Source: an uncultured Lachnospiraceae bacterium (lineage in GTDB: Bacteria; Bacillota; Clostridia; Lachnospirales; Lachnospiraceae). Taken from it: 64,000 bases of DNA. Numbering within the stretch: the stretch's first letter is position 1; every line of letters starts with the position of its first letter. Below the pieces are notes generated by a model, which was not told the DNA's origin, ran no database searches, and was given only the letters and a program-made list of their open reading frames with translations. The position numbers and the translations under genes were made by a program. Shown in pieces: positions 51,359-59,439 of the stretch. The DNA is taken from positions 1 through 64,000 of the forward strand of contig CANRBX010000003.1 of assembly GCA_947628955.1 (NCBI GenBank), read 5' to 3'.

Positions 51359-52231
51359 ATGGTAAACGCATTATTATTCCCCGGACAGGGATCCCAGGAA
51401 GTCGGAATGGGAAAAGAACTGTATGAACAGTTGCAACAAGCCAAAGCTCTGCTGGATGAAGCGTGTGACATCGCAGGATATGATCTGAAAGATCTGATGT
51501 TTAACGGCCCAATAGAGAAACTGACGGATACGAAATATGCCCAGCCGGCAATTTATATCTGCTCCGCCATGTATCTGGAAAAGGCGAAGCAAAACGGTCT
51601 GGAATATAGCTATGTGGCGGGGCACAGCCTGGGCGAATACAGCGCTCTTTATGCCGCAGGAGTTTTCAGCTTTGCAGATGGACTGCGGTTGATCTGCAGG
51701 CGCGGAGAGGCGATGAGCGATGAGAATGGAAAAGGAATTATGGCTGCGGTTCTTGGTTTGGACGAGAATGAGCTTCGGAATTATGTCGAAGAAACGCCGG
51801 GAGTGGTTATGGCAAATCTGAATACAAAGACGCAGATCGTTATTTCCGGTACAAAAGAAGGCGTAGACAGGATTGCGGTTGCTCTCTCCGGCAGGGAGGA
51901 TGTCAAGGTTCGGCAGTTGAATGTCAGTGCGGCGTTCCATAGCCCGCAGATGAAGGATGCGGCAGAGGTTATGGAAAAGGAGATAGAGAAAGTAAGTTTC
52001 CATGGGCCAAAGGCTTGCGTGGTATCGAATGTGACGGGAAAGCCGACGAAGAATATAAAAGAAATTCGAAAAAATCTTCTGCTGCAGATCACCGGGCAGG
52101 TCCGGTGGTATGACAGCATTATGGCAATGAAAAACGCTGGAGTGGAAGCATTCTATGAAGTTGGGAATGGACAGGTCCTGAGGAAGATGAACCGGGCCAT
52201 TACGCTTCAGCCCAAATGTTTCAGTATATAG
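51359..52231 (+). CDS. fabD: Malonyl-CoA:ACP transacylase
   Basis: A 290-residue transacylase that moves malonyl (or methylmalonyl) from CoA to an acyl carrier protein. It has the N-terminal GQGSQEVGMGKELYE, nucleophile elbow GHSLGEYSALYAAG (Ser about residue 90), and catalytic His in AAFHSPQM. AAAGGAG precedes ATG 51359. A dedicated copy beside two carrier proteins argues that malonyl-ACP is made for the locus itself rather than for general fatty acid synthesis, which should have its own fabD elsewhere. Confidence 0.94.
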   Translation: MVNALLFPGQGSQEVGMGKELYEQLQQAKALLDEACDIAGYDLKDLMFNGPIEKLTDTKYAQPAIYICSAMYLEKAKQNGLEYSYVAGHSLGEYSALYAAGVFSFADGLRLICRRGEAMSDENGKGIMAAVLGLDENELRNYVEETPGVVMANLNTKTQIVISGTKEGVDRIAVALSGREDVKVRQLNVSAAFHSPQMKDAAEVMEKEIEKVSFHGPKACVVSNVTGKPTKNIKEIRKNLLLQITGQVRWYDSIMAMKNAGVEAFYEVGNGQVLRKMNRAITLQPKCFSI

Positions 52232-52249
52232 GAGCCTGGAAAAAGAAAA

Positions 52250-52879
52250 ATGACAGATTTAATCATTGTTGGAGCAAGCGGATTTGGGCGGGAGCTCTTA
52301 GCTACAATAGAATCTATCAATGAGATTGAACCCACATGGAATGTCCTTGGGTTTATTGATGATGATCCTGATGCATTGGATGGATATGAGATAGACTATA
52401 AAGTCCTTGGTTCTATAACAGATTGGAAACCGAAAGGTGAGGAACTGTATGCACTTGGGATTGCAAATCCCAGGACAAAGGAAAAGATTGTTCCTATTCT
52501 CAAGAATAGAGGGGCGCGGTTTGCTACTGTGATTGCCCCTACAGCGACGGTGGAGAGAGGAACGAAGCTTGGAGAAGGGGTCGTAGCATTTGGGTATACA
52601 GGGATCAGCGTTAATGTCCGAGTTGGGAATTTTGTTTTCTTTAATGCCATGGTGGGCATCGGGCATGATGCTGATATAGGGGATTACTGTACATTTGGTC
52701 CCAAGGCCTGTATATCTGGAAAATCCTCAATCGGTAAATGTGTGAATGTTGGTGCACTTGCCTCAACATATCCGGGCGTATCTGTCGGAGATTATGCCAC
52801 TATTGGTATGAACAGCGCTGTTATAAGACGGGTTAAACCAAACACTACAGTTATTGGTGTACCCGCAAAAAAAATATAA
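52250..52879 (+). CDS. PglD/NeuD-like sugar acyltransferase (second copy, catalytic histidine present)
   Basis: A 209-residue protein with the same two-part plan: DLIIVGASGFGRELLATIESIN (nucleotide-sugar-binding half), then a left-handed beta-helix ending ...VGDYATIGMNSAVIRRVKPNTTVIGVPAKKI. Unlike its neighbour it keeps the catalytic histidine in GIGHDADIGDYCTFGP. It would acylate the 4-amino group made by the PglE-like aminotransferase. The donor is normally acetyl-CoA; adjacency to the carrier protein (20 bases downstream) raises the possibility of an acyl-ACP donor. Confidence 0.88.
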   Translation: MTDLIIVGASGFGRELLATIESINEIEPTWNVLGFIDDDPDALDGYEIDYKVLGSITDWKPKGEELYALGIANPRTKEKIVPILKNRGARFATVIAPTATVERGTKLGEGVVAFGYTGISVNVRVGNFVFFNAMVGIGHDADIGDYCTFGPKACISGKSSIGKCVNVGALASTYPGVSVGDYATIGMNSAVIRRVKPNTTVIGVPAKKI

Positions 52880-52899
52880 TACTCTATAGGAGGAGAAAA

Positions 52900-53121
52900 A
52901 TGAATAACGAAAAGAAAATGGAATTACTGGCGGACATCCTTGATATTGAGGCCGAGGAGCTGACCCCGGAAACCAGATTGGTTGATATGGAGGAGTGGGA
53001 TTCTATCGCTGCACTATCCTTTATCGCAATGATGGATGAGGAATTCGGTAAGGAGTTCAAAGGTGCGGATGTCAAGAAAATTGTTACCGTTCAAGACGCC
53101 CTGAATGTCATGGAGGAGTAA
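52900..53121 (+). CDS. Acyl carrier protein (ACP1)
   Basis: A 73-residue four-helix carrier, highly acidic, with the phosphopantetheine attachment serine in EWDSIAALSF (Ser about 35). TAGGAGGAG precedes ATG 52900. It lies between an acyltransferase and a KAS III gene, and is presumably the carrier loaded by FabD. The D-S-I context differs from fatty-acid ACP (D-S-L), which suggests a specialised carrier. Modification by the Sfp-type enzyme at 33695 or by a housekeeping AcpS is possible. Confidence 0.92.
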   Translation: MNNEKKMELLADILDIEAEELTPETRLVDMEEWDSIAALSFIAMMDEEFGKEFKGADVKKIVTVQDALNVMEE

Positions 53122-53126
53122 TACAG

Positions 53127-54188
53127 GTGCTAGCTAAGGAGTTTCATAATGTCCGGATCACCGGACTTGCGTGCGCTGTCCCGAACAATAAGGTCAGAAC
53201 GGACAGCTATGCTTACCATTTCGGAGAAGAAGCCGTTGCCAAGTTTAAAAAGGCTACCGGAATAGAAGCGCGTTTTCTTTCTGACGGTCGTCAGACTGCG
53301 TCAGATCTTTGCTATGTTGCAGCAAGAAAATTGATGGAGAAAAAAGGTCTGACCGAAGATGATATTGACGCGCTTATTTTTATTACGCAGACGCCGGATT
53401 ACAAAATCCCTTCTTCCGCATTTGTTCTCCATAAAAGACTTAACATCAAAAAGGACTGCATTGTTTTTGACGTTAATCTGGGGTGCTCTGGCTATGTCAA
53501 CGGTATCTATATAGTAGCAGGACTTATTGAAAGCGGCACTATCAATCGCGCTTTGCTGTTGGTAGGAGATGCGGATACAAATCATCAGATTACGGATGAT
53601 ACGTCTTTCACTATGATGTTTGGAGATGCAGGATCTGCTACCTTGCTGGAGCGCGACGAAGGAAACATCCGAGGCCTGATTCGCTCTGACGGCGATGGTT
53701 TCAACACGCTCATTACTCCGATTCCGGGAGCAAGATTCCCCGGAGTTTACCCTGGTATGGAGGCGGATGACCTTAAGATTGCAAAAAAAATGGACGGCGA
53801 CGACGTATTCCTGTTTGCCATCACAAAGGTTCCGAAGCTTTTCAAGGAGTTTTTCACGACATTCGGCACGAACGTGGACGACTACGATTATGTGATACTT
53901 CATCAGGCAAATCTGATGATCATCAACCAGATAGCGAAGAAGCTTAAAGTACCGGCAGAGAAAATACCGGTCTCTTTAACGGAGTATGGGAATACGGATG
54001 GTGCTTCTGTTCCAGTCGGTATTGTGGATCTCTGCGAAAAAATGGAAGGAACAAGGAAATTAAACCTGATCACTTCCGGTTTTGGCATCGGTCTGTCCTG
54101 GGGAGTCGTGTCGTTCGAAATGGATACCTCTGACGTTTTGCCCATGATTTTTACAGACGATTATTTCAGGGAGGGAAAAGATGTCTGA
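53127..54188 (+). CDS. Beta-ketoacyl-ACP synthase III-like enzyme (KAS III-1)
   Basis: A 353-residue thiolase-fold enzyme with an intact Cys-His-Asn triad: Cys about 120 in VNLGCSGYVNG, His about 259 in LHQANLMI, Asn about 289 in EYGNTDGASVP. KAS III condenses an acyl starter with malonyl-ACP; some relatives instead transfer acyl groups to sugars or alcohols. Start is GTG 53127, 10-15 bases after GGAGGAG at the end of ACP1. Its 3' end overlaps the following reductase gene by 8 bases, so synthase and reductase are coupled. Confidence 0.92.
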   Translation: MLAKEFHNVRITGLACAVPNNKVRTDSYAYHFGEEAVAKFKKATGIEARFLSDGRQTASDLCYVAARKLMEKKGLTEDDIDALIFITQTPDYKIPSSAFVLHKRLNIKKDCIVFDVNLGCSGYVNGIYIVAGLIESGTINRALLLVGDADTNHQITDDTSFTMMFGDAGSATLLERDEGNIRGLIRSDGDGFNTLITPIPGARFPGVYPGMEADDLKIAKKMDGDDVFLFAITKVPKLFKEFFTTFGTNVDDYDYVILHQANLMIINQIAKKLKVPAEKIPVSLTEYGNTDGASVPVGIVDLCEKMEGTRKLNLITSGFGIGLSWGVVSFEMDTSDVLPMIFTDDYFREGKDV

Positions 54189-54900
54189 AGCAAAAACAGT
54201 ATTAGTAACCGGATGTACCTCTGGCATTGGTCTTGTGGTGTCGCACTATTTGCATGATCAGGGGTATCGACTAGTACTGGTTGGAAGAAACGAGGAAAAG
54301 CTCAAAAAGGTTTCCTCGGAAACAGGAAATGCGCCTTACATTGTATGTGACCTTGAGGATGGCGATCAAATTCGTGGGATTTTCGATTATTGCATCAAAA
54401 TTGGAATGAAGTTGAGCGGTTTGATACACTGCGCCGGATTTACTTTAAATTCGCCTATTCGTTCATTGCGGGATGAGGATATGAAAAGGCAAATGCAAAT
54501 TCATTATTATGCTTTTGTAGACTTGTGCAAGAATTTTTACAGGAGAAGTATTTCCTCTGATGGATCCAGTATTGTAGTCATGTCGTCTTTTTCAACCTAT
54601 ACGAAGAGAAAAGGTTCCGTAGCTTATGCCGCGGCAAAAAGCGCGGTAAATACAGCAGTGTCCATTGCGTCTAAAGAGTTCTTGAAACGGTCTATTCGGG
54701 TAAACGCGATTTTATCGGCATATGTTGATACCCCATTGATTGATGGCCTGGACGAGCTTCTGGATGTATCTGAAGTACAACCGATGGGTCTCATTCCACC
54801 AAAAGCCATTGCTGAATTGGCGGAGTTTCTGATTTCGGATAAGTCAAAATACATAACCGGCGCTCTTATTCCGGTATCGGCAGGCATGGAGGGCAACTGA
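54181..54900 (+). CDS. Short-chain dehydrogenase/reductase (SDR-1), FabG-like
   Basis: A 239-residue NAD(P)H-dependent reductase: TGCTSGIG cofactor loop, CAG in place of the usual NNAG (LIHCAGF), catalytic Ser in VVMSSFST and YxxxK in VAYAAAKSAV. The RN motif (LVGRNEEK) hints at NADPH. In this setting it would reduce the beta-keto group made by KAS III-1. It overlaps KAS III-1 and ends two bases before the next reductase. Confidence 0.92.
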   Translation: MSEAKTVLVTGCTSGIGLVVSHYLHDQGYRLVLVGRNEEKLKKVSSETGNAPYIVCDLEDGDQIRGIFDYCIKIGMKLSGLIHCAGFTLNSPIRSLRDEDMKRQMQIHYYAFVDLCKNFYRRSISSDGSSIVVMSSFSTYTKRKGSVAYAAAKSAVNTAVSIASKEFLKRSIRVNAILSAYVDTPLIDGLDELLDVSEVQPMGLIPPKAIAELAEFLISDKSKYITGALIPVSAGMEGN

Positions 54901-54901
54901 T

Positions 54902-55663
54902 ATGTGGAATCCGTATGACTTCAGTGGAAAAAGATTTATCGTTACCGGCGCCGGCTCAGGCATAGGGAAAGCGACCGCTGTGCGTCTCTCGGAGCAGGGG
55001 GCCGAGGTATGTTTGATCGTGAGGAGCGAAAGACGGGCCGAAGAAGTAAAGCCCCTTCTGCCCGGGACGGGCCATCGGTTTTACATCAAGGATCTGAACG
55101 AATCCGGCGGATATAAGGAGATTTTTGATGACATTGTCAGCGACGGGCATAAGATTGATGGATTGGTTTACAGCGCCGGGATCGCCAAAATTCTGCCGGT
55201 GACCCTGTTCAATAAAGCGAACATGGATGAGAGCATGACGGTCAATTTATATTCCTTCGCTGAAATGGTGGGGCTTTTATCAAAAAAGAAGTACCACGAT
55301 AAGGCTAACGTGGTGGGCGTGTCATCCATTTCTGTCCGATATCCGCAGAAATGTCAGGGAATTTATTTAGCGACAAAAGCAGGCATGAACGCTATGGTCA
55401 CATCGATGGCCATCGAGCTGGCGGATAAGAATATTCGTATCAATACCCTGATGCCCGGAGCCGTAAACACCCCCATGTTGAAAGCAGCCCATGCGGACAA
55501 GACGAAAGAGCAAATCGAAGAGGTTCTGAAAAAATCCGTTCTTGGCCTAGCGGAACCCGAGGATATAGCGGACATCATCCTGTTTTTACTTTCGGATGCA
55601 TCGAGGATGATTACGGGCCGGGAAATATACGCCGACGGCGGGCTGATAAACGTATGCATCTGA
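54902..55663 (+). CDS. Short-chain dehydrogenase/reductase (SDR-2)
   Basis: A 253-residue SDR with TGAGSGIG, SAG (LVYSAGIAK), Ser in VVGVSSIS and YxxxK in GIYLATKAG; C-terminus RMITGREIYADGGLI as in classical SDRs. It has IVRSERR after the second strand, so NADPH is likely. Two consecutive reductases suggest either two reduction steps or different chain lengths or stereochemistry; one could also act on the sugar. Confidence 0.92.
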   Translation: MWNPYDFSGKRFIVTGAGSGIGKATAVRLSEQGAEVCLIVRSERRAEEVKPLLPGTGHRFYIKDLNESGGYKEIFDDIVSDGHKIDGLVYSAGIAKILPVTLFNKANMDESMTVNLYSFAEMVGLLSKKKYHDKANVVGVSSISVRYPQKCQGIYLATKAGMNAMVTSMAIELADKNIRINTLMPGAVNTPMLKAAHADKTKEQIEEVLKKSVLGLAEPEDIADIILFLLSDASRMITGREIYADGGLINVCI

Positions 55664-55688
55664 ATTATTGAGAGGGAGTGTGAAATCA

Positions 55689-56546
55689 TTGGACGGGCTT
55701 TTTTCGGATTCTAACGGCAAAATTTATTCTGCTCAGGATGTTTACAATTCTCTTCGGGATATAGGGGCTGGGGACTGCGGCAGCTTGTTTATACATTCCG
55801 ACGTGATGTTCGGCAGCCCGTTGCCCGGATTTAAACGGCGGGAGTATCTCAGCACGCTATATCAGGTCGTAGAAAGATTGGGCGTGAAGCAAATCATCGT
55901 TCCGACGTTTACATACAGTTTTTGCAATAATGAGGATTACGACGTTTTGAACAGCAAAACCTCTATGGGGGCATTTAACGAGTATGTGCGAAAATTGGAC
56001 GGAAGGTATAGAACTATTGACCCGCTTCTTTCGGTTTCTGTCCCCTCTGCACTGAAGCGGAAATTTGAAAATATAAGCAATCATTCTCTTGGAGTTGACA
56101 GCGGGCTAGACCGGCTCCATCACCTTGACGGTGTGAAATTCCTCTTTTTGGGTGCGGAAATGGCAGACTGCTTTACATATGTTCATTATGTTGAGAAGAT
56201 GATGGATGTTCCGTACAGATTTGATATGGCGTTTGAGGGTGATATTGTTGATTACGATAACAAACGTTCAAGACGCAGGCAGGTTATCCATACACAGTGT
56301 GGCGGTGTAAAGCTGCCGCCAAAATATGATTATTTTGAAAACAGTATGGTTGAAAAAGGAATGCTGAAAAAGAAAAGACTGGGCAATAAGTATGTCGCCT
56401 GCATTTCGGAATGTGATGCATATAGGGAAATTGCAAACAATATAAAAAACAATATCAATTATTACCTGGAAGAACCTTTTGCGGCGGGAGATTTAACGCA
56501 CATATACACATACGACCGCACGAAGGGTAGAATAACGCATTGCTGA
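55689..56546 (+). CDS. AAC(3)-family N-acyltransferase-like protein
   Basis: About 285 residues of the Antibiotic_NAT family, whose aminoglycoside members acetylate a 3-amino group using acetyl-CoA. Recognisable parts are SLFIHSDVMFGSP (usual L-V-H-x-S), IIVPTFTYSFC, and DPLLSVSV with the later SLGVDSGLDRL region in place of the H-S-x-G-x-x-S-P loop. Members in polysaccharide loci are thought to acylate amino sugars, so this is a good candidate for transferring the carrier-bound acyl group. The track start TTG 55668 precedes the GAGGGAG site; TTG 55689 has the best spacing, GTG 55680 is the alternative. Confidence 0.78.
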   Translation: MDGLFSDSNGKIYSAQDVYNSLRDIGAGDCGSLFIHSDVMFGSPLPGFKRREYLSTLYQVVERLGVKQIIVPTFTYSFCNNEDYDVLNSKTSMGAFNEYVRKLDGRYRTIDPLLSVSVPSALKRKFENISNHSLGVDSGLDRLHHLDGVKFLFLGAEMADCFTYVHYVEKMMDVPYRFDMAFEGDIVDYDNKRSRRRQVIHTQCGGVKLPPKYDYFENSMVEKGMLKKKRLGNKYVACISECDAYREIANNIKNNINYYLEEPFAAGDLTHIYTYDRTKGRITHC

Positions 56547-56559
56547 AGGAGAAAGAAAA

Positions 56560-58083
56560 GTGAAAACCCATTTGCTCGATTTCTTTGAAATTACGCAGAA
56601 GGCCAAGCCGGATGCTGTCGCCGTGGTTCACAAAAAAGAAAGCATCACCTTTTCCGCCTTGAAAGACCGGGCAGAAAAACTGGCAACGATCCTTGAAGAT
56701 AATATTGGCGGAAGGATCAACTCTCCTATTGCGGTCTTTCTCCCCAAGGAGATCAACACGGTCACGGCAGATCTGGGGATCATGTATTCCTGCAATCCGT
56801 TCATGAATCTTGATGTGAAAACACCTAGGGAAAGAATCATGAATATCTTCGAGATGGTGAAGCCCTCTGCTGTTATCACAAGGAAGATTTATAAAGGTAT
56901 TCTGGAGGGCCTGGATATTCCGATTGTGTTCATGGATGAAATTGACTGGAGCGGTGTGAAATTCAGCGAAGCCCATCTCATCGAAAAGAGAAAGCGGCTC
57001 ATAGATACAGATCCGTTTTGCCTCATTAATACGTCCGGGTCGACCGGGACCCCGAAGGGTGTTGTCTTAAATCACAGAAGCTTCTTCGATTTTATGGCAG
57101 TCTCCAATGAGAACTTTGGCTTTGACGGTTCCGAGATACTGGGTTCCCTGTCACCGGTTGTGTTTGATATTTTTGATTTTGAATTGTGTATGCTGATGGT
57201 GAACGGTTCCCAGCTGGTGCTTCTGGATGCGTTTCTGGCATCGTTCCCGGTTCGATTGCTGGAGGCATTGGCGGAGAATAAGGTAAGTTTTATTTTCTGG
57301 GTGCCGTCCATCATGGTCAACATAGCCAACTTAAAGCTTTTGGAGCGTGTACCTCTGCCAGATTTGAAGTTGGTATGGTTTGCAGGGGAAGTCTTCCCCA
57401 CGAAACAGTTTTTGGTGTGGTACGATAATCTTCCCAATACAAAATTCGCAAACCTTTATGGCCCTATTGAGATCACGCTTGACTGCACGTTCTACGTTGT
57501 CAATGAACGGCCGGCGGAGAGCGAACCCCTGCCGATCGGGGTCCCTTACCGCAATACGGATATCCTGATCCTGAATGAGGATGACCGGCCCTGTGGGACA
57601 GGGGAGGAAGGGGAACTTTGTGTACGCGGAACTTCCCTTGCTATGGGTTATTACAATAATCCGGAGAAGACGGCCGCAGCCTTTACACAGAATCCGCTAA
57701 ATAAGTCTTATCCGGAGACCATCTATCGGACCGGCGATATGGTTTACCGGCGGGAAGACGGGAACATCATGTTCAAGGGAAGGAAAGACAGCCTGATCAA
57801 GCATATGGGTTATCGGATAGAGCTTGGAGAGATCGAACACGCTATAGAGAATGATCTTAAGATCGTCCGGTATTGCTGTGCGGTTTACCAGTACGCAAAA
57901 AAGGCGATCGTTCTCTATTATGAGAATGACTCTGAAATCTCTGAAAAGGATTTCCGAAGTGCATTGGGAAAGGTATTCCCCGCGTATATGATTCCGGGAA
58001 TATTTATAAAAACGGACGAATTGCCACGGAATACAAACGGAAAGATAGACAGGCTGTTATTAAAGAACTTGGCAAATAACTGA
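56560..58083 (+). CDS. Amino-acid adenylation enzyme, DltA-like (stand-alone A domain)
   Basis: A 507-residue AMP-forming ligase. Core motifs: A3 NTSGSTGTPKGVVLNHRS (from about residue 157), A4-like VVFDIFDFEL whose Asp typically holds an amino group, A5 NLYGPIEITLDCTFY, A7 YRTGDMVYRREDG, A8 FKGRKDSLIKHMGYRIELGEIE and A10 NGKIDRLLL. It resembles D-alanine-carrier ligase and NRPS A domains, so it probably activates an amino acid or similar acid and loads it on ACP2 encoded 13 bases downstream. No DltB/DltD genes are present, so lipoteichoic acid alanylation is not its role. GTG start 56560 with AAGGAG. Confidence 0.92.
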   Translation: MKTHLLDFFEITQKAKPDAVAVVHKKESITFSALKDRAEKLATILEDNIGGRINSPIAVFLPKEINTVTADLGIMYSCNPFMNLDVKTPRERIMNIFEMVKPSAVITRKIYKGILEGLDIPIVFMDEIDWSGVKFSEAHLIEKRKRLIDTDPFCLINTSGSTGTPKGVVLNHRSFFDFMAVSNENFGFDGSEILGSLSPVVFDIFDFELCMLMVNGSQLVLLDAFLASFPVRLLEALAENKVSFIFWVPSIMVNIANLKLLERVPLPDLKLVWFAGEVFPTKQFLVWYDNLPNTKFANLYGPIEITLDCTFYVVNERPAESEPLPIGVPYRNTDILILNEDDRPCGTGEEGELCVRGTSLAMGYYNNPEKTAAAFTQNPLNKSYPETIYRTGDMVYRREDGNIMFKGRKDSLIKHMGYRIELGEIEHAIENDLKIVRYCCAVYQYAKKAIVLYYENDSEISEKDFRSALGKVFPAYMIPGIFIKTDELPRNTNGKIDRLLLKNLANN

Positions 58084-58096
58084 AAGGACAATTGAT

Positions 58097-58327
58097 ATGA
58101 ACGATATCGCGGAGATGCTGATTGAATTGAAGCCAGAGGTCAACTTCGGGGAAAGCGATGATTTTATTATGGATGGCCTTCTGGATTCCTTTGATATTAT
58201 CTCGCTTACGAGTATGATCGAGGAAAAATACGGGATAACTGTAGACGGGCTGGACATTGTCCCAGAGAATTTCTGCTCTGTCGAAGCGGTTATAGAGCTT
58301 ATTAGGAAGTCCGGAGGAACAGTCTGA
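58097..58327 (+). CDS. Carrier protein (ACP2)
   Basis: A 76-residue acidic helical carrier with the phosphopantetheine serine in GLLDSFDIISL (Ser about 31); the D-S-F-D context resembles DltC-like and freestanding peptidyl carriers more than fatty-acid ACP. It follows the adenylation gene and its stop overlaps the start of the second KAS III (TGATG), so A domain, carrier and KAS III-2 form a translational unit. Confidence 0.9.
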   Translation: MNDIAEMLIELKPEVNFGESDDFIMDGLLDSFDIISLTSMIEEKYGITVDGLDIVPENFCSVEAVIELIRKSGGTV

Positions 58328-59397
58328 TGCAGACGCGGTTTATCGATAAGGCCATCACTTCCATCCTGGGTGTATTACCGGAGACGGTGGGGCTGTTTGA
58401 TGATGAGGTCGGCAATTATACTTTTCCGCCGAAGCAGACACTGCGTCTAAAAAGGATGATGGGTTTTAAACAACACCGTCTGGCGAAAGGAACTACTACG
58501 GTGTCTGATTTTGGAACATACGGACTAAGATATATGCTGGATAATGGGTGGATCCGTGCGGATGAAATCGGTGCGCTTATTGTGGTAACGCTTTGCCCGG
58601 ATTACTTTGTGCCGCATGTCAGCAATATCGTACAGGCGGACTGTGGGCTTCCGACGGATACGATCTGCATGGATATCGCGCAGGGCTGTTGCGGTTTTAT
58701 CCTGGGGCTCATGCAGGCATTTCTGCTGTTGGAACACATGGAGGGGAAAAAGGCCGTCCTGATTAATGGAGATGTACTGAGCCATAAGATTTCAAAGCGT
58801 GACAGGAATGATTATCCGCTGATCGGTGATGCGGCGGCGATAACGGTCGTGGAGAATCGGAAAAATACGCCGGAGGTCTACTTTGAGTTCCATAATGACG
58901 GTTCCCGGGGGAATGCGCTTAAAATACCCGCGGGAGCGTTCCGGATGCCATCATCCCCTGAAACAGCGGAAATGACAGATCAGGGGGATGGAAATTTCAG
59001 GGCGCTCGACCATATGCATATGGACGGGGGCGGGGTATTTAATTTTGTCCAGACCGAGGTACCGCCGATGTTGGAACATGCTTTTAAGGAGGCAGGCCTT
59101 TCTGTCAATGAAATAGACTGTTTCCTGTTCCACCAGCCAAACCGCTTTATGTTGCAGAAGCTTGCGGAGAAGGCGCAGCTGCCATTTGAAAAACTTCCCA
59201 TGAACCTGGTTGAGAACTATGGCAATCCCAGCGGAGCATCCATACCGCTTACGGCCATCCTGAATTACAGGGATGAGCTGTTGAATGAAAAGAAAAGGTG
59301 CTGCCTGTCTGCGTTTGGTTCCGGGCTGGCCTGGGGAGCCATGTTTATGGAAATAGGCGGGCTTGAGCATTGCGAAATGATAGAAACAGATCTGTAA
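58327..59397 (+). CDS. Beta-ketoacyl-ACP synthase III-like enzyme (KAS III-2)
   Basis: A 356-residue thiolase-fold enzyme only distantly like KAS III-1. The triad is present: Cys about 121 in DIAQGCCGFILG, His about 269 in LFHQPNRFML, Asn about 300 in ENYGNPSGASIP. The sequence AQGC-C in place of the usual S-A-A-C-S/A-G is characteristic of divergent KAS III groups. Coupled to ACP2, it may take the aminoacyl (or other) starter from ACP2 and condense it with malonyl-ACP1, or act as an acyltransferase. Confidence 0.9.
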   Translation: MQTRFIDKAITSILGVLPETVGLFDDEVGNYTFPPKQTLRLKRMMGFKQHRLAKGTTTVSDFGTYGLRYMLDNGWIRADEIGALIVVTLCPDYFVPHVSNIVQADCGLPTDTICMDIAQGCCGFILGLMQAFLLLEHMEGKKAVLINGDVLSHKISKRDRNDYPLIGDAAAITVVENRKNTPEVYFEFHNDGSRGNALKIPAGAFRMPSSPETAEMTDQGDGNFRALDHMHMDGGGVFNFVQTEVPPMLEHAFKEAGLSVNEIDCFLFHQPNRFMLQKLAEKAQLPFEKLPMNLVENYGNPSGASIPLTAILNYRDELLNEKKRCCLSAFGSGLAWGAMFMEIGGLEHCEMIETDL

Positions 59398-59439
59398 TTG
59401 ATAAATTGGAAAGCAAATTCGTTTCGGCTGAGGTGCATA

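Noticed and set aside
55689-56546. Aminoglycoside resistance gene
   Set aside because: The context is a glycan locus with carrier proteins, and the family includes non-resistance acyltransferases, so a resistance call is not supported.
56560-58327. dlt operon for teichoic acid D-alanylation
   Set aside because: A DltA-like and a DltC-like protein occur, but no DltB or DltD; KAS III follows instead.
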